Made by a program: the position numbers and the translations under genes. From contig NZ_CP044127.1 in assembly GCF_016864575.1 (NCBI RefSeq), positions 434,001 to 498,000 on the forward strand: a stretch of 64,000 nucleotides of DNA, read 5' to 3'. How positions within the stretch are numbered: the first letter of the stretch is position 1; the number at the start of each line of letters is the position of its first letter. Below the pieces are notes generated by a model. That model did no database searches, was not told the DNA's origin, and saw only the letters and a list, made by a program, of their open reading frames with translations. Source of the stretch: Rhizobium sp. BG4. GTDB taxonomy: Bacteria > Pseudomonadota > Alphaproteobacteria > Rhizobiales > Rhizobiaceae. Positions 26,481 to 35,701 of the stretch are shown piece by piece.

Positions 26481-29400
26481 TCAAATCTCTCCTGTTCTGA
26501 CGCGCCAAATGGCGAAGGGCAAATGAATGGGATCAAGCCTGAGCGTCTGCCGCTTGCCTGTTAGCGAGAACCGTCGGGGGTTGACCAGGTCTTCCAAATC
26601 GAGCGTGCCAGCGTCATCCTTTCCAAAGTTCCAGAGCGGGATTTCGACGGTGCTCTCTTCGATGCCATGCGGATTGAGGCATATGCCGATCAGCAGGACG
26701 TTGTGGCGCCCAGGCGCGGCCTTTTCGAAGAACATCACATTCGGGTTGGACGAATTCAAAAGCGTCAGGCCGAGATGGGAATGGAGCGCGGGGTTATCAC
26801 GGCGAAGCCTGTTCAGCATCGTTATTTCCGGCTTGATGTTCCCAGGCCGGTCGTAGTCCCAGGCGCGAATTTCGTATTTCTCGCTGTCGGCATATTCCTT
26901 GCGCTTGACATCGGGACGGCCCTCGCAAAGTTCGAACCCGTTATAGACCCCCCACAGGCCAGACAGTGTGGCAGCCAGTGCGGCACGGATCACGAATGCC
27001 GGCCGCGGCGCATTCTGGAGAAAGTCTGGATTGATGTCGTGCGTGTTGACAAAGAAGTGGGGCCGAAAGAATTCCTTGGCTTGGCTCTGCGTTATCTCGA
27101 GCATGTACTGCTCAAGCTCCCACTTGCTGTTGCGCCAAGTGAAGTAGGTGTAGGACTGAGAAAATCCGACTTTGGCGAGACGGTACATCACCTTCGGCCG
27201 CGTGAACGCTTCGGACAGAAAGACGACCTCCGGGTGGCGGGCGCGTATATCGCCGATCAGCCATTCCCAGAACGGAAAAGGTTTGGTGTGGGGATTATCC
27301 ACCCGGAAGAGCTTGACGCCCTCGTCCACCCAAAGCTGGACGATATCGCGCAATTCTTCCCAAAGCGCTGGCACGGCATCCTGAGAGTAAAAGTCGACAT
27401 TGACAATGTCCTCGTATTTCTTAGGCGGATTTTCCGCGTAGCGGATCGTTCCGTCCGGTCTCCACTCGAACCAGCCAGGGTGCTCGGTCAGCCAAGGGTG
27501 ATCAGGAGAAGCCTGGATTGCGAGATCGAGTGCCAGTTCCAGCCCTTCGTTACGCATTGCTTCAACAAGACGCCGAAACGCGTCAATCCCGCCCAGTTCC
27601 GGATGGATTGCATCGTGACCGCCATCCGGCGAACCGATCGCATAGGGACTGCCTGGATCACCAGGGCCCGCTACCAAGCTGTTGTTTCGGCCTTTACGAT
27701 TGGTGGTGCCAATTGGATGGATCGGTGGGAAATACAAAACGTCGAAGCCCATCTCGCGGATCGCCGGCAGTCGGGCAACAACGTCGTCGAAGGTTCCGTG
27801 ACGATGAGGATCTCCACTTTGTGACCGAGGAAAGACTTGATACCAGCTTGAGAACGCGGCCTCCGCGCGCTCTGAATCGACGCTATAGGTGCCCGACCGA
27901 GTTCGGAACGGTCGCTCGTCAGCCTGCGACATCAGTACCGAGAGATGAGGTGACAAGAGCAGCCGGGTCTTTTCGGCCGCGTCGCTGCGCTCTATCGCTT
28001 CCAGCAGTTCCACAAGTTTATCATGAAGGCCGGGGTCGGCATTCCCCGCGGTTCTCTCGGCCGCGCGTCGTACCAGCGCTGCCCCCTCGGTCAGTTCCAG
28101 GCTGAGGTCAAGCCGGGCTTCGGCTTTTTTCGACAGCTCGTAGCGGAATATAGCAAACGGGTTCTTCCAAGCCTCGATGCAGTAGTGATAGCGGCCGATC
28201 CTTTCGAGGGAAAAGGCACCGGCCCAACGATCATTGCTGTCGGAACTCAGCGGCACCTCATGCCACTCCGCTTCATCTATTGCCCGGTACAATATCGCCG
28301 CCTCCAAGCGGTCGTGCCCGTCGGCAAATATATCGGCCGTTACGGCAACCCTGTCCCCGACGACGCGTTTGACAGGGAAACGCCCAAGGTCGACCGACGG
28401 CTCGATATTTTCAATCGCGATACGTCCGGACGGGTCGGTTGCCGTCCCTGGTGACGTCAGGCTTTGTGTTGCGATCACGGCGCCCGCCGCGACAGCGACC
28501 GTTCTAACCTCTCCGGGAGCAAGTCGGTTCGACCGGAGATGCGACTCGGAAACAAGGAAGGGTGCGGCAGCACGCGAAATGATGTCGTCTGGAAAAGCAC
28601 ACGGCCGGCGCAGGTCCCGGTTAACCACAAGCAGACGCTTTCGCTCCGCAACACGTGGGTCTGGTGCGTCAGTTAGGGTCATGACGATCACCTGCGCCGC
28701 GGCCTCATATGCCGTCGGCGTCAGCGCATCTTTAGCAGCAATAGCCGCGTTGGCTTCACGGACCGCTGCCGAAAGATCGAAAGCACCATTCGACCGAATC
28801 ATGCGCAGGTCTTGACCTGAACCGCGGGTGGCATCCAGTGGCAGGACCGCGCCAAACTCGAAGCCCATAGGAATGAGCATTCCATCGCCAAGCTCGGCCG
28901 AAAGTCGCAGCGCCCGGATCGACTTCCGCTCGCGGATCTCCCGGCTCTCGGTCCCATGGGCGAGCCGCCTTGCGAACGGAGCTTCGGGAAAGGCGACCTG
29001 CAGCCCAAGTGCTCGCTGCAGACGCAGCTCCTCGAAAAGCCACGCTTCCTGCAAGTCCCACCAGGCAAGCGATGAAAATGTGCCATCAAAGCCCAGGCCG
29101 GCGAGCCGTCGGCGAAATGAGAAGTCGGTCCCCGGGGTGTAGACCAGCCGTAAAGGATCCGCACCGCCCGTCTCAGCCACTGCCAATCGCCTCAGATCAG
29201 CCTCGCCCAGGGCGTCAAGCCCCAGATAACGGAATCCTGAGACTCCAAGGGTGGTTAATTTGCGCAACAGTTCACCGAAACGGTCGATGTCGCCGCCGGC
29301 TGCGCCGTTTCGCGCGGGCGCGGATGGTGAAGGACGGGGATCGAGCGCATCACTTTCACCAGTGGTTTCTGCCTGCCCTGCCGGAAGCACGACGTCGATC

Positions 29401-29687
29401 ATGAAGTCCATCCCTTGCGATTTCGCTCTTTCGCACAGGAATGCGACACCCTCTTCCAATGGACGCTGGAGCCCGAAGGCGGGATCTATGGAACTGGCAT
29501 CGAATGCTTTGAAAATGCTGGCGTCCTGGAAGTGGCGCCGAAAGATCGGCGCGGACATGACCGTGTCGAAATTCAAAGATGCGGCGTGATCGAAGATCTC
29601 CAGCCAACGTCTTTCCGTTGGCAAATCGAGAGGATTGACATAATAGATGCGGGGCCTTGAGATCTTCGAGCGACGCGCAGGCATCAT
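26481..29687 (-). CDS. glgE: Alpha-1,4-glucan:maltose-1-phosphate maltosyltransferase, long form
   Basis: A 1068 aa enzyme that extends alpha-glucan with maltosyl units from maltose-1-phosphate. Residues about 430-1068 are the GlgE core (usual length near 660-700). It has the N-terminal sheet domain RIAIENIEPSVDLGRFPVKR, nucleophile Asp797 (KLFRVDNPHTK), acid/base Glu826 (VVFLSEAFTRPK) and Asp884 (VNTHDINPDF). The first ~420 residues form an extra GH13-like barrel that lacks catalytic residues: at 151-159 GFRYLGLDA has Leu where the nucleophile Asp should be. ATG 29687 has GGAG eight bases upstream. First gene of the operon, behind a stress promoter. Confidence 0.95.
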   Translation of the reverse strand: MMPARRSKISRPRIYYVNPLDLPTERRWLEIFDHAASLNFDTVMSAPIFRRHFQDASIFKAFDASSIDPAFGLQRPLEEGVAFLCERAKSQGMDFMIDVVLPAGQAETTGESDALDPRPSPSAPARNGAAGGDIDRFGELLRKLTTLGVSGFRYLGLDALGEADLRRLAVAETGGADPLRLVYTPGTDFSFRRRLAGLGFDGTFSSLAWWDLQEAWLFEELRLQRALGLQVAFPEAPFARRLAHGTESREIRERKSIRALRLSAELGDGMLIPMGFEFGAVLPLDATRGSGQDLRMIRSNGAFDLSAAVREANAAIAAKDALTPTAYEAAAQVIVMTLTDAPDPRVAERKRLLVVNRDLRRPCAFPDDIISRAAAPFLVSESHLRSNRLAPGEVRTVAVAAGAVIATQSLTSPGTATDPSGRIAIENIEPSVDLGRFPVKRVVGDRVAVTADIFADGHDRLEAAILYRAIDEAEWHEVPLSSDSNDRWAGAFSLERIGRYHYCIEAWKNPFAIFRYELSKKAEARLDLSLELTEGAALVRRAAERTAGNADPGLHDKLVELLEAIERSDAAEKTRLLLSPHLSVLMSQADERPFRTRSGTYSVDSERAEAAFSSWYQVFPRSQSGDPHRHGTFDDVVARLPAIREMGFDVLYFPPIHPIGTTNRKGRNNSLVAGPGDPGSPYAIGSPDGGHDAIHPELGGIDAFRRLVEAMRNEGLELALDLAIQASPDHPWLTEHPGWFEWRPDGTIRYAENPPKKYEDIVNVDFYSQDAVPALWEELRDIVQLWVDEGVKLFRVDNPHTKPFPFWEWLIGDIRARHPEVVFLSEAFTRPKVMYRLAKVGFSQSYTYFTWRNSKWELEQYMLEITQSQAKEFFRPHFFVNTHDINPDFLQNAPRPAFVIRAALAATLSGLWGVYNGFELCEGRPDVKRKEYADSEKYEIRAWDYDRPGNIKPEITMLNRLRRDNPALHSHLGLTLLNSSNPNVMFFEKAAPGRHNVLLIGICLNPHGIEESTVEIPLWNFGKDDAGTLDLEDLVNPRRFSLTGKRQTLRLDPIHLPFAIWRVRTGEI

Positions 29688-29746
29688 CTGTATTTCTCCA
29701 CGCACGGGCAGGTCGAGCCGCAGGTTCTTTACGCAGGAGCGATAGA

Positions 29747-29771
29747 AACTTTCGGACCTGGCCGTTGTTCC
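29747..29771 (-). promoter_or_regulatory. EcfG/RpoE2-type promoter of the glgE-treS-glgB operon
   Basis: Minus strand GGAAC, 17 nt, GTT, 60 nt before the glgE ATG. It would drive a 9 kb transcript through glgB. Confidence 0.8.
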
Positions 29772-30089
29772 CGACAATCTGCGGTTTGTGATTGACGAGC
29801 AAACGCGGCAGCAGGCCCCGCGGCTAACCCCGGAAATCGATCGAGCAACTTGCTCGGCGGCCGGTTGCCGAGTCCTCGGGATTGCGATCGTTATCGGCCA
29901 AGTTTCAGCCCGCCCTTCGCCGAGGCGGTTCGGCGGACGGCGCATAGCGCGCCGGCGAGGTCACGCGCTCCCGCCGCTTCCTAGATCAGCGCGCTGCATA
30001 CGACGTTAGTCAGGGTTTGCCGCCCCGGCACCCGGTCCCGCCAAGCATCAAGACGTGGCAAGCCGCGTCGCGCCTTGCAATGCCATGGG

Positions 30090-30269
30090 TCAGGACTTTA
30101 AAGCTTCGCGTGCTGCCTTCAGCCGCTCGGTCTTTCGCCGGCGCGCCTCCGCTTCGGCTTCGATCGTTGATATTGCTATGACATGGGTCTCTTCCGCACG
30201 AGACCGGCGCTCGGTCATAGTCATCGATTTACGGCGGCGTGATATCGGTCGTTCTTCGTTTTTGCTCAT
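30090..30269 (-). CDS. Small charged helical protein
   Basis: A 59 aa protein, MSKNEERPISRRRKSMTMTE, then a long charged helix AISTIEAEAEARRRKTERLK ending AAREALKS. The alternating Glu/Ala/Arg pattern predicts one continuous helix. Resembles small rhizobial proteins of unknown function. Only a weak ribosome site (AGCAGG). Lies between the glgE promoter region and a run of small minus-strand genes. Confidence 0.5.
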   Translation of the reverse strand: MSKNEERPISRRRKSMTMTERRSRAEETHVIAISTIEAEAEARRRKTERLKAAREALKS

Positions 30270-30411
30270 GCCTGCTAATTGCGTCGTGAAGCGCTCAAGG
30301 CAACACTACCGTCCGGAAACGTACACGATTGGCAACCACACCCGTTGTCACTCGCGTACGTTCATCGCCACCGTCCAAACAGGATCGGACCTGCAACAGA
30401 CCCGGTCTAGC

Positions 30412-30660
30412 CTATTGCTTGGAGGGCTCGCGCTTTGCAAATATACCGCGGGCAGCACTCACCATCGCGTCAAGGTGTTGAGGATCGTGCACGCCTTGCC
30501 GATAAAGCTGCACCAGGATCGAAGCGATCCGCTCGCCTTCTTCCGATCGACGGTCAACGCCGGCCTTGGACGCGACGGCATCGAAGACACGTTGACAGGC
30601 CTCCAAGTCGCCGACGTAAAAGCCGTCGTGCTTATCAATTTGAAACGCTTCCATAGCCAT
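30412..30660 (-). CDS. Small hypothetical protein
   Basis: An 82 aa soluble protein, MAMEAFQIDKHDGFYVGDLE... ending ARGIFAKREPSKQ. Helical, with blocks ACQRVFDAVASKAGV, RIASILVQLYRQGVHDP and LDAMVSAARGIF typical of small alphaproteobacterial proteins of unknown function. Resembles in spacing the protein at 60120 (both carry a helix before GVxxxxxL). It lies 44 nt downstream of the Hsp20 gene in the same direction and may be co-transcribed with it. Confidence 0.65.
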   Translation of the reverse strand: MAMEAFQIDKHDGFYVGDLEACQRVFDAVASKAGVDRRSEEGERIASILVQLYRQGVHDPQHLDAMVSAARGIFAKREPSKQ

Positions 30661-30703
30661 TGCAGACGGCGCATGCTACGCCGCCCGCTCCCCTGTGTTG
30701 AAA

Positions 30704-31174
30704 TCAAGCGACCTGCTTGTCGCCTTCGATCTGGAGCGGAGCCGAAGCCTCGCTGTCACCGCCGATCGAGATCTTGCGCGGCTTCATAGCTTCGGGGATT
30801 TCCCGTTTGAGATCGATGGAAAGCAGCCCGTTTTTCAGGCAAGCGTTCTCGACGCTAACATGATCTGCAAGTTCGAACCGACGCTCGAAGCTGCGCGCCG
30901 CAATGCCCCGATGCAGGTACTCAGCCTTGCTGTCATCGGCCTTTCCACCCTTGACGACGAGAAGGTTGCGCTCCTGCGTAATGTCGAGATCGCCATCCTC
31001 GAACCCGGCGACAGCCATCACGATCTTATACTCATTGTCGCCGTTCTTGATGATGTCGTAAGGCGGCCACGCGTCGACTGGCTGGAGACGCTGTGAATTA
31101 TTGAGCAGCGAAAATACCCGATCGAAGCCGATGCTGGACCGATAGAGTGGCCCGAAGTCGAATTCTGTTCTCAT
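30704..31174 (-). CDS. Small heat-shock protein, Hsp20/IbpA family
   Basis: A 156 aa ATP-independent holdase chaperone. N-terminal arm MRTEFDFGPLYRSSIGFDRV, alpha-crystallin domain about 38-130 (PPYDIIKNGDNEYKIVMAVA, RGIAARSFERRFELADHV) with the conserved A-x-x-x-N-G-L motif (ENACLKNGLLSIDL), then a tail with the I-x-I assembly motif (RKISI). The start at 31174 matches class A rhizobial IbpA-type proteins; AGAGG precedes it. The 5' region folds into two hairpins, one covering the ribosome site. No EcfG promoter was found, which fits heat-shock control instead. Confidence 0.93.
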   Translation of the reverse strand: MRTEFDFGPLYRSSIGFDRVFSLLNNSQRLQPVDAWPPYDIIKNGDNEYKIVMAVAGFEDGDLDITQERNLLVVKGGKADDSKAEYLHRGIAARSFERRFELADHVSVENACLKNGLLSIDLKREIPEAMKPRKISIGGDSEASAPLQIEGDKQVA

Positions 31175-31176
31175 GA

Positions 31177-31228
31177 CCAAAACCTCTTTAAAGCGAGTTG
31201 GAAGCGGAACGCTGAGAAAGGGCGTTCC
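31177..31228 (-). promoter_or_regulatory. Candidate RNA thermometer in the hsp20 leader
   Basis: In the minus-strand transcript GGAACGC and GCGTTCC (31228-31206) form a 7 bp hairpin. Then CCAAC...UUGG (31201-31177) encloses UCGCUUUAAAGAGG, so the AGAGG ribosome site can pair with the CUC/CUUU segment upstream. Two stacked hairpins with a masked ribosome site are the layout of ROSE-type thermometers known before rhizobial small heat-shock genes. No folding calculation was run. Confidence 0.4.
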
Positions 31229-31435
31229 CTGTTCTCCGGCCCCCATCTGGGCTACCGGCGTGCGCAAATCTGGTTTTTTTGATTTTTGTTTTCAAGGCAG
31301 CCGAACAAAATTTTTTGCACACTCCTGGAGCGACGTTTGCATATGCGATCGCCGGGCTTCACGCGAAAAGAGGCGGAGGTTCAGAGGCGTTCAGCGGCGC
31401 GCATCGCTCCTTGGCGAACCGGGTGAACGAGCCGT

Positions 31436-31460
31436 GGAACCATTTCCATATTCTGATGTT
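31436..31460 (+). promoter_or_regulatory. EcfG/RpoE2-type promoter
   Basis: GGAAC, 17 nt, GTT then AGACG, 31 nt before the ATG at 31491. Spacer nearly the same as at 12468. Confidence 0.82.
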
Positions 31461-31490
31461 AGACGGCGTCACCAACAGGATCAAACTTTC

Positions 31491-31814
31491 ATGCGCGCAG
31501 TTTTATTGACTTTGGCCGCCCTCCTCGCCGGCTCGCCGTGCTACGCAATTTCGAGACTAAGCCCATTGTCCATGACCTGTGAGCAGGCCCGAGAGGCAGT
31601 CCACTCACAGGGAGCAGTCATCTTCCGATGGAAGTCGCCGCGGGGTCTGCCGCTCTATGACCGCTTTGTGCGCAATAGTCGGTTCTGCGAGGCCAACGAA
31701 TACGCTGAGTGGAAGAGCATACCGACCAGAGACAACAGGAGCTGCCGGGTACTGAATTGCCAGAACATCGACAACCTGGATGGCACCTTTATTGTTCCCG
31801 ATCACTCCCTTTAG
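31491..31814 (+). CDS. Small secreted Cys-containing protein
   Basis: A 107 aa protein with a signal peptide (MRAVLLTLAALLAGSPCYAI, cleavage after CYA). The mature part has four Cys: MTCEQAREAVHSQGAVIFRW, RFCEANEYAEW and SCRVLNCQNIDN. The C-x(n)-AVxx...YDRFVxxxRFC pattern is shared by a group of periplasmic proteins of unknown function in Rhizobiales; two disulfides are likely. A longer in-frame extension upstream would run through the promoter and is rejected. Stress promoter 31 nt upstream. Confidence 0.72.
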   Translation: MRAVLLTLAALLAGSPCYAISRLSPLSMTCEQAREAVHSQGAVIFRWKSPRGLPLYDRFVRNSRFCEANEYAEWKSIPTRDNRSCRVLNCQNIDNLDGTFIVPDHSL

Positions 31815-32027
31815 ACTGAGCGCCATTTTAGCCGAAGGGAGGCGCGGGATTGGAGGACGAAATGAGAGACCATTGCGTTGTAGGCCTCCAGGCCGTCTCA
31901 GCCGGAAAGCCGTCCTCTTGAGCCCTCGTGTGATCTGGCTTGGCAGGCTAGGCAAATGCGCTTCTCGGCGTCGAGGACGCAGGCGCGACAGCCTAAGTCA
32001 CGTCGTTGCCGATTGTGTGTTTGTCAG

Positions 32028-32052
32028 GGAACTTGTCTCAGAAATCAGCGTT
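32028..32052 (+). promoter_or_regulatory. EcfG/RpoE2-type promoter
   Basis: GGAAC, 17 nt, GTT, 27 nt before the ATG at 32079. Confidence 0.78.
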
Positions 32053-32078
32053 CGATCCAGTTGCTTGAGGAGTGGGAC

Positions 32079-32657
32079 ATGCAGCCGGCTGACTTTCGAA
32101 TGGCTTTTCTTGAGACGCTTCAGGAGCTCTCTGACCTTGCGGGCGACGATCCCGTGGATGGCCGGGCCGCTTGGAGCGTTGATTACCTCACCAGGCGCAA
32201 GACGTGGTTCAGCTTTTCCGGCACCAGCCGTGCGGGTATGCTTTTTGCCAGAGGACGAGCGCTTGACACGATCAGCGGCGCAATGATCGATGACGAAGCT
32301 ATTATGATGACGTTCCGGCTTCTGGATTTTACGCACAATCAGCTTATTTCGGCTTATATGGGGAAGAAGCGCCTTGCCACGCAGATTGCAGGGGATCTTT
32401 CCAGAGGTTTCATTCGCGCCCCCGAATTCGTGAGTGTCCAGATCGACCACGAAGTTAGCACGTGCCCAGACACGATCCACCGCTCTTCGACGCGTTTCAT
32501 CTTTGTGGGCTTTGAGCGAATGGATGATGCAGACGATGTCGGCTCGGGGAAGGGCCTGGCCGGATCCCGAGACAGCATTTCCCCTCACTGGTATCGCAAT
32601 CGGATACGTTTCCCTGAAAAGCGAGGCGTCCGCTTAACGCCAAAAAGGGCGGCCTGA
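32079..32657 (+). CDS. Hypothetical protein under stress promoter
   Basis: A 192 aa soluble protein beginning MQPADFRMAFLETLQELSDL. GAGGAG eight bases before ATG 32079 and a GGAAC-N17-GTT promoter fix the start. The middle (FSFSGTSRAGMLFARGRALD, MMTFRLLDFTHNQLISAYMG) reads as a folded domain, and the C-terminus is basic (RFPEKRGVRLTPKRAA). No family recognised. Next plus-strand gene is treY, 400 nt on, with its own promoter. Confidence 0.6.
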   Translation: MQPADFRMAFLETLQELSDLAGDDPVDGRAAWSVDYLTRRKTWFSFSGTSRAGMLFARGRALDTISGAMIDDEAIMMTFRLLDFTHNQLISAYMGKKRLATQIAGDLSRGFIRAPEFVSVQIDHEVSTCPDTIHRSSTRFIFVGFERMDDADDVGSGKGLAGSRDSISPHWYRNRIRFPEKRGVRLTPKRAA

Positions 32658-32953
32658 GTGGCGCTTGCATTAATCGTCCGTCGGAAAGATGCTCCAGTTA
32701 AACGGGCTTTGAGGGCTTGGACAACTCAAGCTCAATCATGTTGCGCAAGCGTCCGCGGAAGCGAGGGACAAACCGCATGCTCTTTTCGTCAGGGCGGGTT
32801 GCCTCAAGCCATACCCGTGGACGGAAAACTCCACTTCAGACGCATAACGGCACCGCGACCCGTTCCAAGCCGTTCAACTCAAGAGATATTGGGACGTCGC
32901 GTACAAAATCTGCCGAAGCCAGGTCGGCCAGGGTGAGAACGGGGTCGGTGACT

Positions 32954-32978
32954 GGAACCGGCGGTGGTCTTCGGAGTT
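32954..32978 (+). promoter_or_regulatory. EcfG/RpoE2-type promoter for treY
   Basis: GGAAC, 17 nt, GTT, 85 nt before the treY ATG. The 32658-32953 interval holds no supported gene. Confidence 0.75.
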
Positions 32979-33063
32979 TAAAGGGCGCCTTTCAAACGAC
33001 GGCGCTCTCGAGTCGTCATGCCAGGCGGGCGATCCAGAGCCTATACAACAGCCGGAAAGATCT

Positions 33064-35571
33064 ATGAGCGTACCAACAGCAACCTATCGCATTCAGTTCC
33101 GCAACGGCATGACGTTCGATCGTGCTGCCGAACAGGTGCCCTATTTGAAGCGTCTTGGGATCAGCCATCTCTACGCCTCACCCATCTTCACCGCGACATC
33201 CGGCTCCAGCCATGGCTACGATGTCACGGATGCCACTGAAATCGATCCGGCGATCGGTGGTCGGATCGGGTTCGACCGAATGGTGAGAAGCTTAAAGGGA
33301 GCCGGCCTCGGTCTCATCCTCGATATCGTACCGAACCATATGGCGGCATCGCTTGAGAATGCGTGGTGGCGCGACGTCGTCGAACACGGCGCAGCCAGCC
33401 GCTACGCCGGGCACTTCGATATCGACTGGTCGCGCAAACTCACGCTTCCCTTTCTGGGAGGCTCATTCGATGAGGCGCTGCATGCAGGCGAGATCACGAT
33501 TGAGCGAGATCCGAAAACTGGAAACCCTGCGTTCGCTTTTTACGAAGCGTTCTATCCCCTGGCGCCCGAGACCTATTCCGGTCGCAAGGACGAGATCCTG
33601 AGCCTCTCCGACAAGACCGAGATCAAGAGACTGCACGATCTTCAGCCTTACCGATTGATGTCGTGGCGTGATGCTCCACGAGATTTGTCCTATCGCCGGT
33701 TTTTCGAGATCACTGGCCTGGCCGGTGTTCGCGTTGAGGACGCTACAGTTTTTGCAGACACCCATCGTCTTATCCTTGACCTCGTCCATTCTGGCGCCGT
33801 GGATGGTCTGCGTATCGACCATGTCGACGGCCTTGCCGACCCAAAAAGCTATCTTGAGCGACTGCGTGAACAAACCGGGCCAGCGTGTTACATTACTGTC
33901 GAAAAAATCCTCGGTGAAGGCGAGATGCTTCCTCCAGACTGGCCGGTCTCCGGAACGACGGGCTACGAGTTCATCGCAGCTCTGAGCGATGTTTTCGTGG
34001 ACAACGACAAGATGGAGGTTCTAAGGGGCGCCTACCAGAAGCTTGTCGGCCCCCTCGACATGAAAGAAGAACTGCGTTCGGCTAAAACGCTGATGGTAGA
34101 CAACAACTTCGCGGGGGAGTTTGCTGTACTGATACAACTCGCTCGCCGGATCGGGGAGACGGATGATAGCCTCGCCTTGCCGGAAGAAGCGCTTGCGGAA
34201 GCCCTGCGCGAATTGCTGATCTGCTTCCCGGTGTACCGCACCTATGGCACGGGCGCAGGGTTGCCGGGGGAAGACAGACTCAGGCTAGCGTCAGTCATGG
34301 CGACGGTCCAAAACGCCACCAATCGCCCCGATGCCCGGGCGCTCGCTACCCTCGAGCGCATACTTCTCGGTGACGTCGATCACACTGTTGGTGAGCTCGC
34401 TTCGACATTTCGAACGCGCTTCCAGCAGCTGACTGGTCCGCTGATGGCAAAGTCTGTCGAGGACACGCTCTTCTTTCGCCAGGGCGCGCTACTCGCGCTG
34501 AACGAGGTTGGAGCAGACCCCCTTCCCCGCACCTATCGGCTGGATCGATTTCACGAGGAGATGAAGTCTCGCCTTTTGCGCCAGCCCGATGCACTTTCCG
34601 CATCGTCCACACATGATACCAAGCGCGGAGAAGACGCTCGCGCACGACTCTACGCGCTCACCGAGGCGCCGGAGGCCTGGAGCCGCGGCGTTGATCGTTG
34701 GCGGGAGATGAATAGAACGTTCGTTCAGAAGCTCGACGACGGTCTTGCCCCCGAGCCTTCCGTCGAGTGGATGCTTTACCAGGCACTTGCCGGCGTGTGG
34801 CCAGCAGATCTGGAGCACGAAGACGCCGCTTCTTTGGGTGCCATCGAAGATCGCTTCGTTGCCTACACGGAAAAAGCCTTGCGCGAAGCAAAACTTCGTA
34901 CGACGTGGAGTGAGATTGACGAGGCCTATGAGAGCGCCGTCATCGCCTATGTGCGCCGCCTACTGTCACCAGACAACCGTGCTTTCCTTGACGACTTCAC
35001 CAAGACCCTTCGTCCCTTCGTTCGTTCGGGCCTTGTGAATAGTATTACCCAGGCGATCATCAAGCTGACTGCTCCCGGCGTACCGGATATCTATCAGGGA
35101 AGCGAAGGCCTCGACTTCAGTCTCGTCGATCCCGACAACCGGAGGGAGCCGGACTTCGAGACCCTCCAGAGGCACCTACTGGGAGCTGGAGATGAGGTCT
35201 GGGCCGAGGACAATGGGCGACTGAAGCAGCATGTCATCACCACTCTTCTGCATGTGCGTCAGCAAGTTCCGACGCTCTTTCGCCGGGGAGATTACCTGCC
35301 ACTCATAGCTTCCGGTCCTCGAGCAACTAATGTTCTCGCTTATGCTCGCGCTGATCAGACAGATGTCGTTGTAGTCGTTACGCCCCGCTTGTGGCTCGGC
35401 GTTGACGACCTGAGCGCTCCCATTCCATGGGCCGGAACGCGCATAGCCCTTCCGGCGGCCTTTCAAGATCGTTCATTCATCGATCTGTTGACGGGGCGAC
35501 TTGTTCATGTGCACGATGCGCTTCAACTCGAAGCGTTCACGAAGCCTTTCGTGGTTCTCAAGTCCACCTGA
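33064..35571 (+). CDS. treY: Malto-oligosyltrehalose synthase
   Basis: An 835 aa GH13 enzyme that turns the reducing end of maltodextrin into a trehalose unit, which TreZ then releases. The N-terminus PTATYRIQFRNGMTFDRAAE and HLYASPIFTATSGSSHGYDV are TreY hallmarks. Catalytic residues: Asp252 (DGLRIDHVDGL), Glu280 (ITVEKILGEGE) and Asp518 (SSTHDTKRGED). The C-terminal region carries TAPGVPDIYQGSE and DPDNRREPDF. Normal family length. Ribosome site weak (GGAAAG). Own stress promoter; treZ, its pathway partner, is 32 kb away on the other strand. Confidence 0.97.
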   Translation: MSVPTATYRIQFRNGMTFDRAAEQVPYLKRLGISHLYASPIFTATSGSSHGYDVTDATEIDPAIGGRIGFDRMVRSLKGAGLGLILDIVPNHMAASLENAWWRDVVEHGAASRYAGHFDIDWSRKLTLPFLGGSFDEALHAGEITIERDPKTGNPAFAFYEAFYPLAPETYSGRKDEILSLSDKTEIKRLHDLQPYRLMSWRDAPRDLSYRRFFEITGLAGVRVEDATVFADTHRLILDLVHSGAVDGLRIDHVDGLADPKSYLERLREQTGPACYITVEKILGEGEMLPPDWPVSGTTGYEFIAALSDVFVDNDKMEVLRGAYQKLVGPLDMKEELRSAKTLMVDNNFAGEFAVLIQLARRIGETDDSLALPEEALAEALRELLICFPVYRTYGTGAGLPGEDRLRLASVMATVQNATNRPDARALATLERILLGDVDHTVGELASTFRTRFQQLTGPLMAKSVEDTLFFRQGALLALNEVGADPLPRTYRLDRFHEEMKSRLLRQPDALSASSTHDTKRGEDARARLYALTEAPEAWSRGVDRWREMNRTFVQKLDDGLAPEPSVEWMLYQALAGVWPADLEHEDAASLGAIEDRFVAYTEKALREAKLRTTWSEIDEAYESAVIAYVRRLLSPDNRAFLDDFTKTLRPFVRSGLVNSITQAIIKLTAPGVPDIYQGSEGLDFSLVDPDNRREPDFETLQRHLLGAGDEVWAEDNGRLKQHVITTLLHVRQQVPTLFRRGDYLPLIASGPRATNVLAYARADQTDVVVVVTPRLWLGVDDLSAPIPWAGTRIALPAAFQDRSFIDLLTGRLVHVHDALQLEAFTKPFVVLKST

Positions 35572-35701
35572 AGCAGGCATCGCTCAGTCGCCAGTGACCG
35601 TCTGTGCGGAGCTTGTGAATAGTGTTGCGCCATTGCGGCAACCAGATGGTTACGGCTGGTCGCAATCGAGGGCGGCCAGCAGGGGCGATGCAGACGGAGG
35701 G

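Noticed and set aside
26480..26536. Upstream in-frame start for treS at 26536
   Set aside because: It lies inside glgE and has no ribosome site, whereas ATG 26479 has AGGAGA at ideal spacing.
30055..30789. A 244-codon plus-strand frame opposite small genes and hsp20
   Set aside because: It is antisense to three better-supported minus-strand genes and has no family-like sequence.
32717..33067. A 116-codon plus-strand frame ending at the treY start
   Set aside because: Ser/Arg/Thr-rich composition typical of chance frames, no ribosome site, and it runs through the treY promoter.
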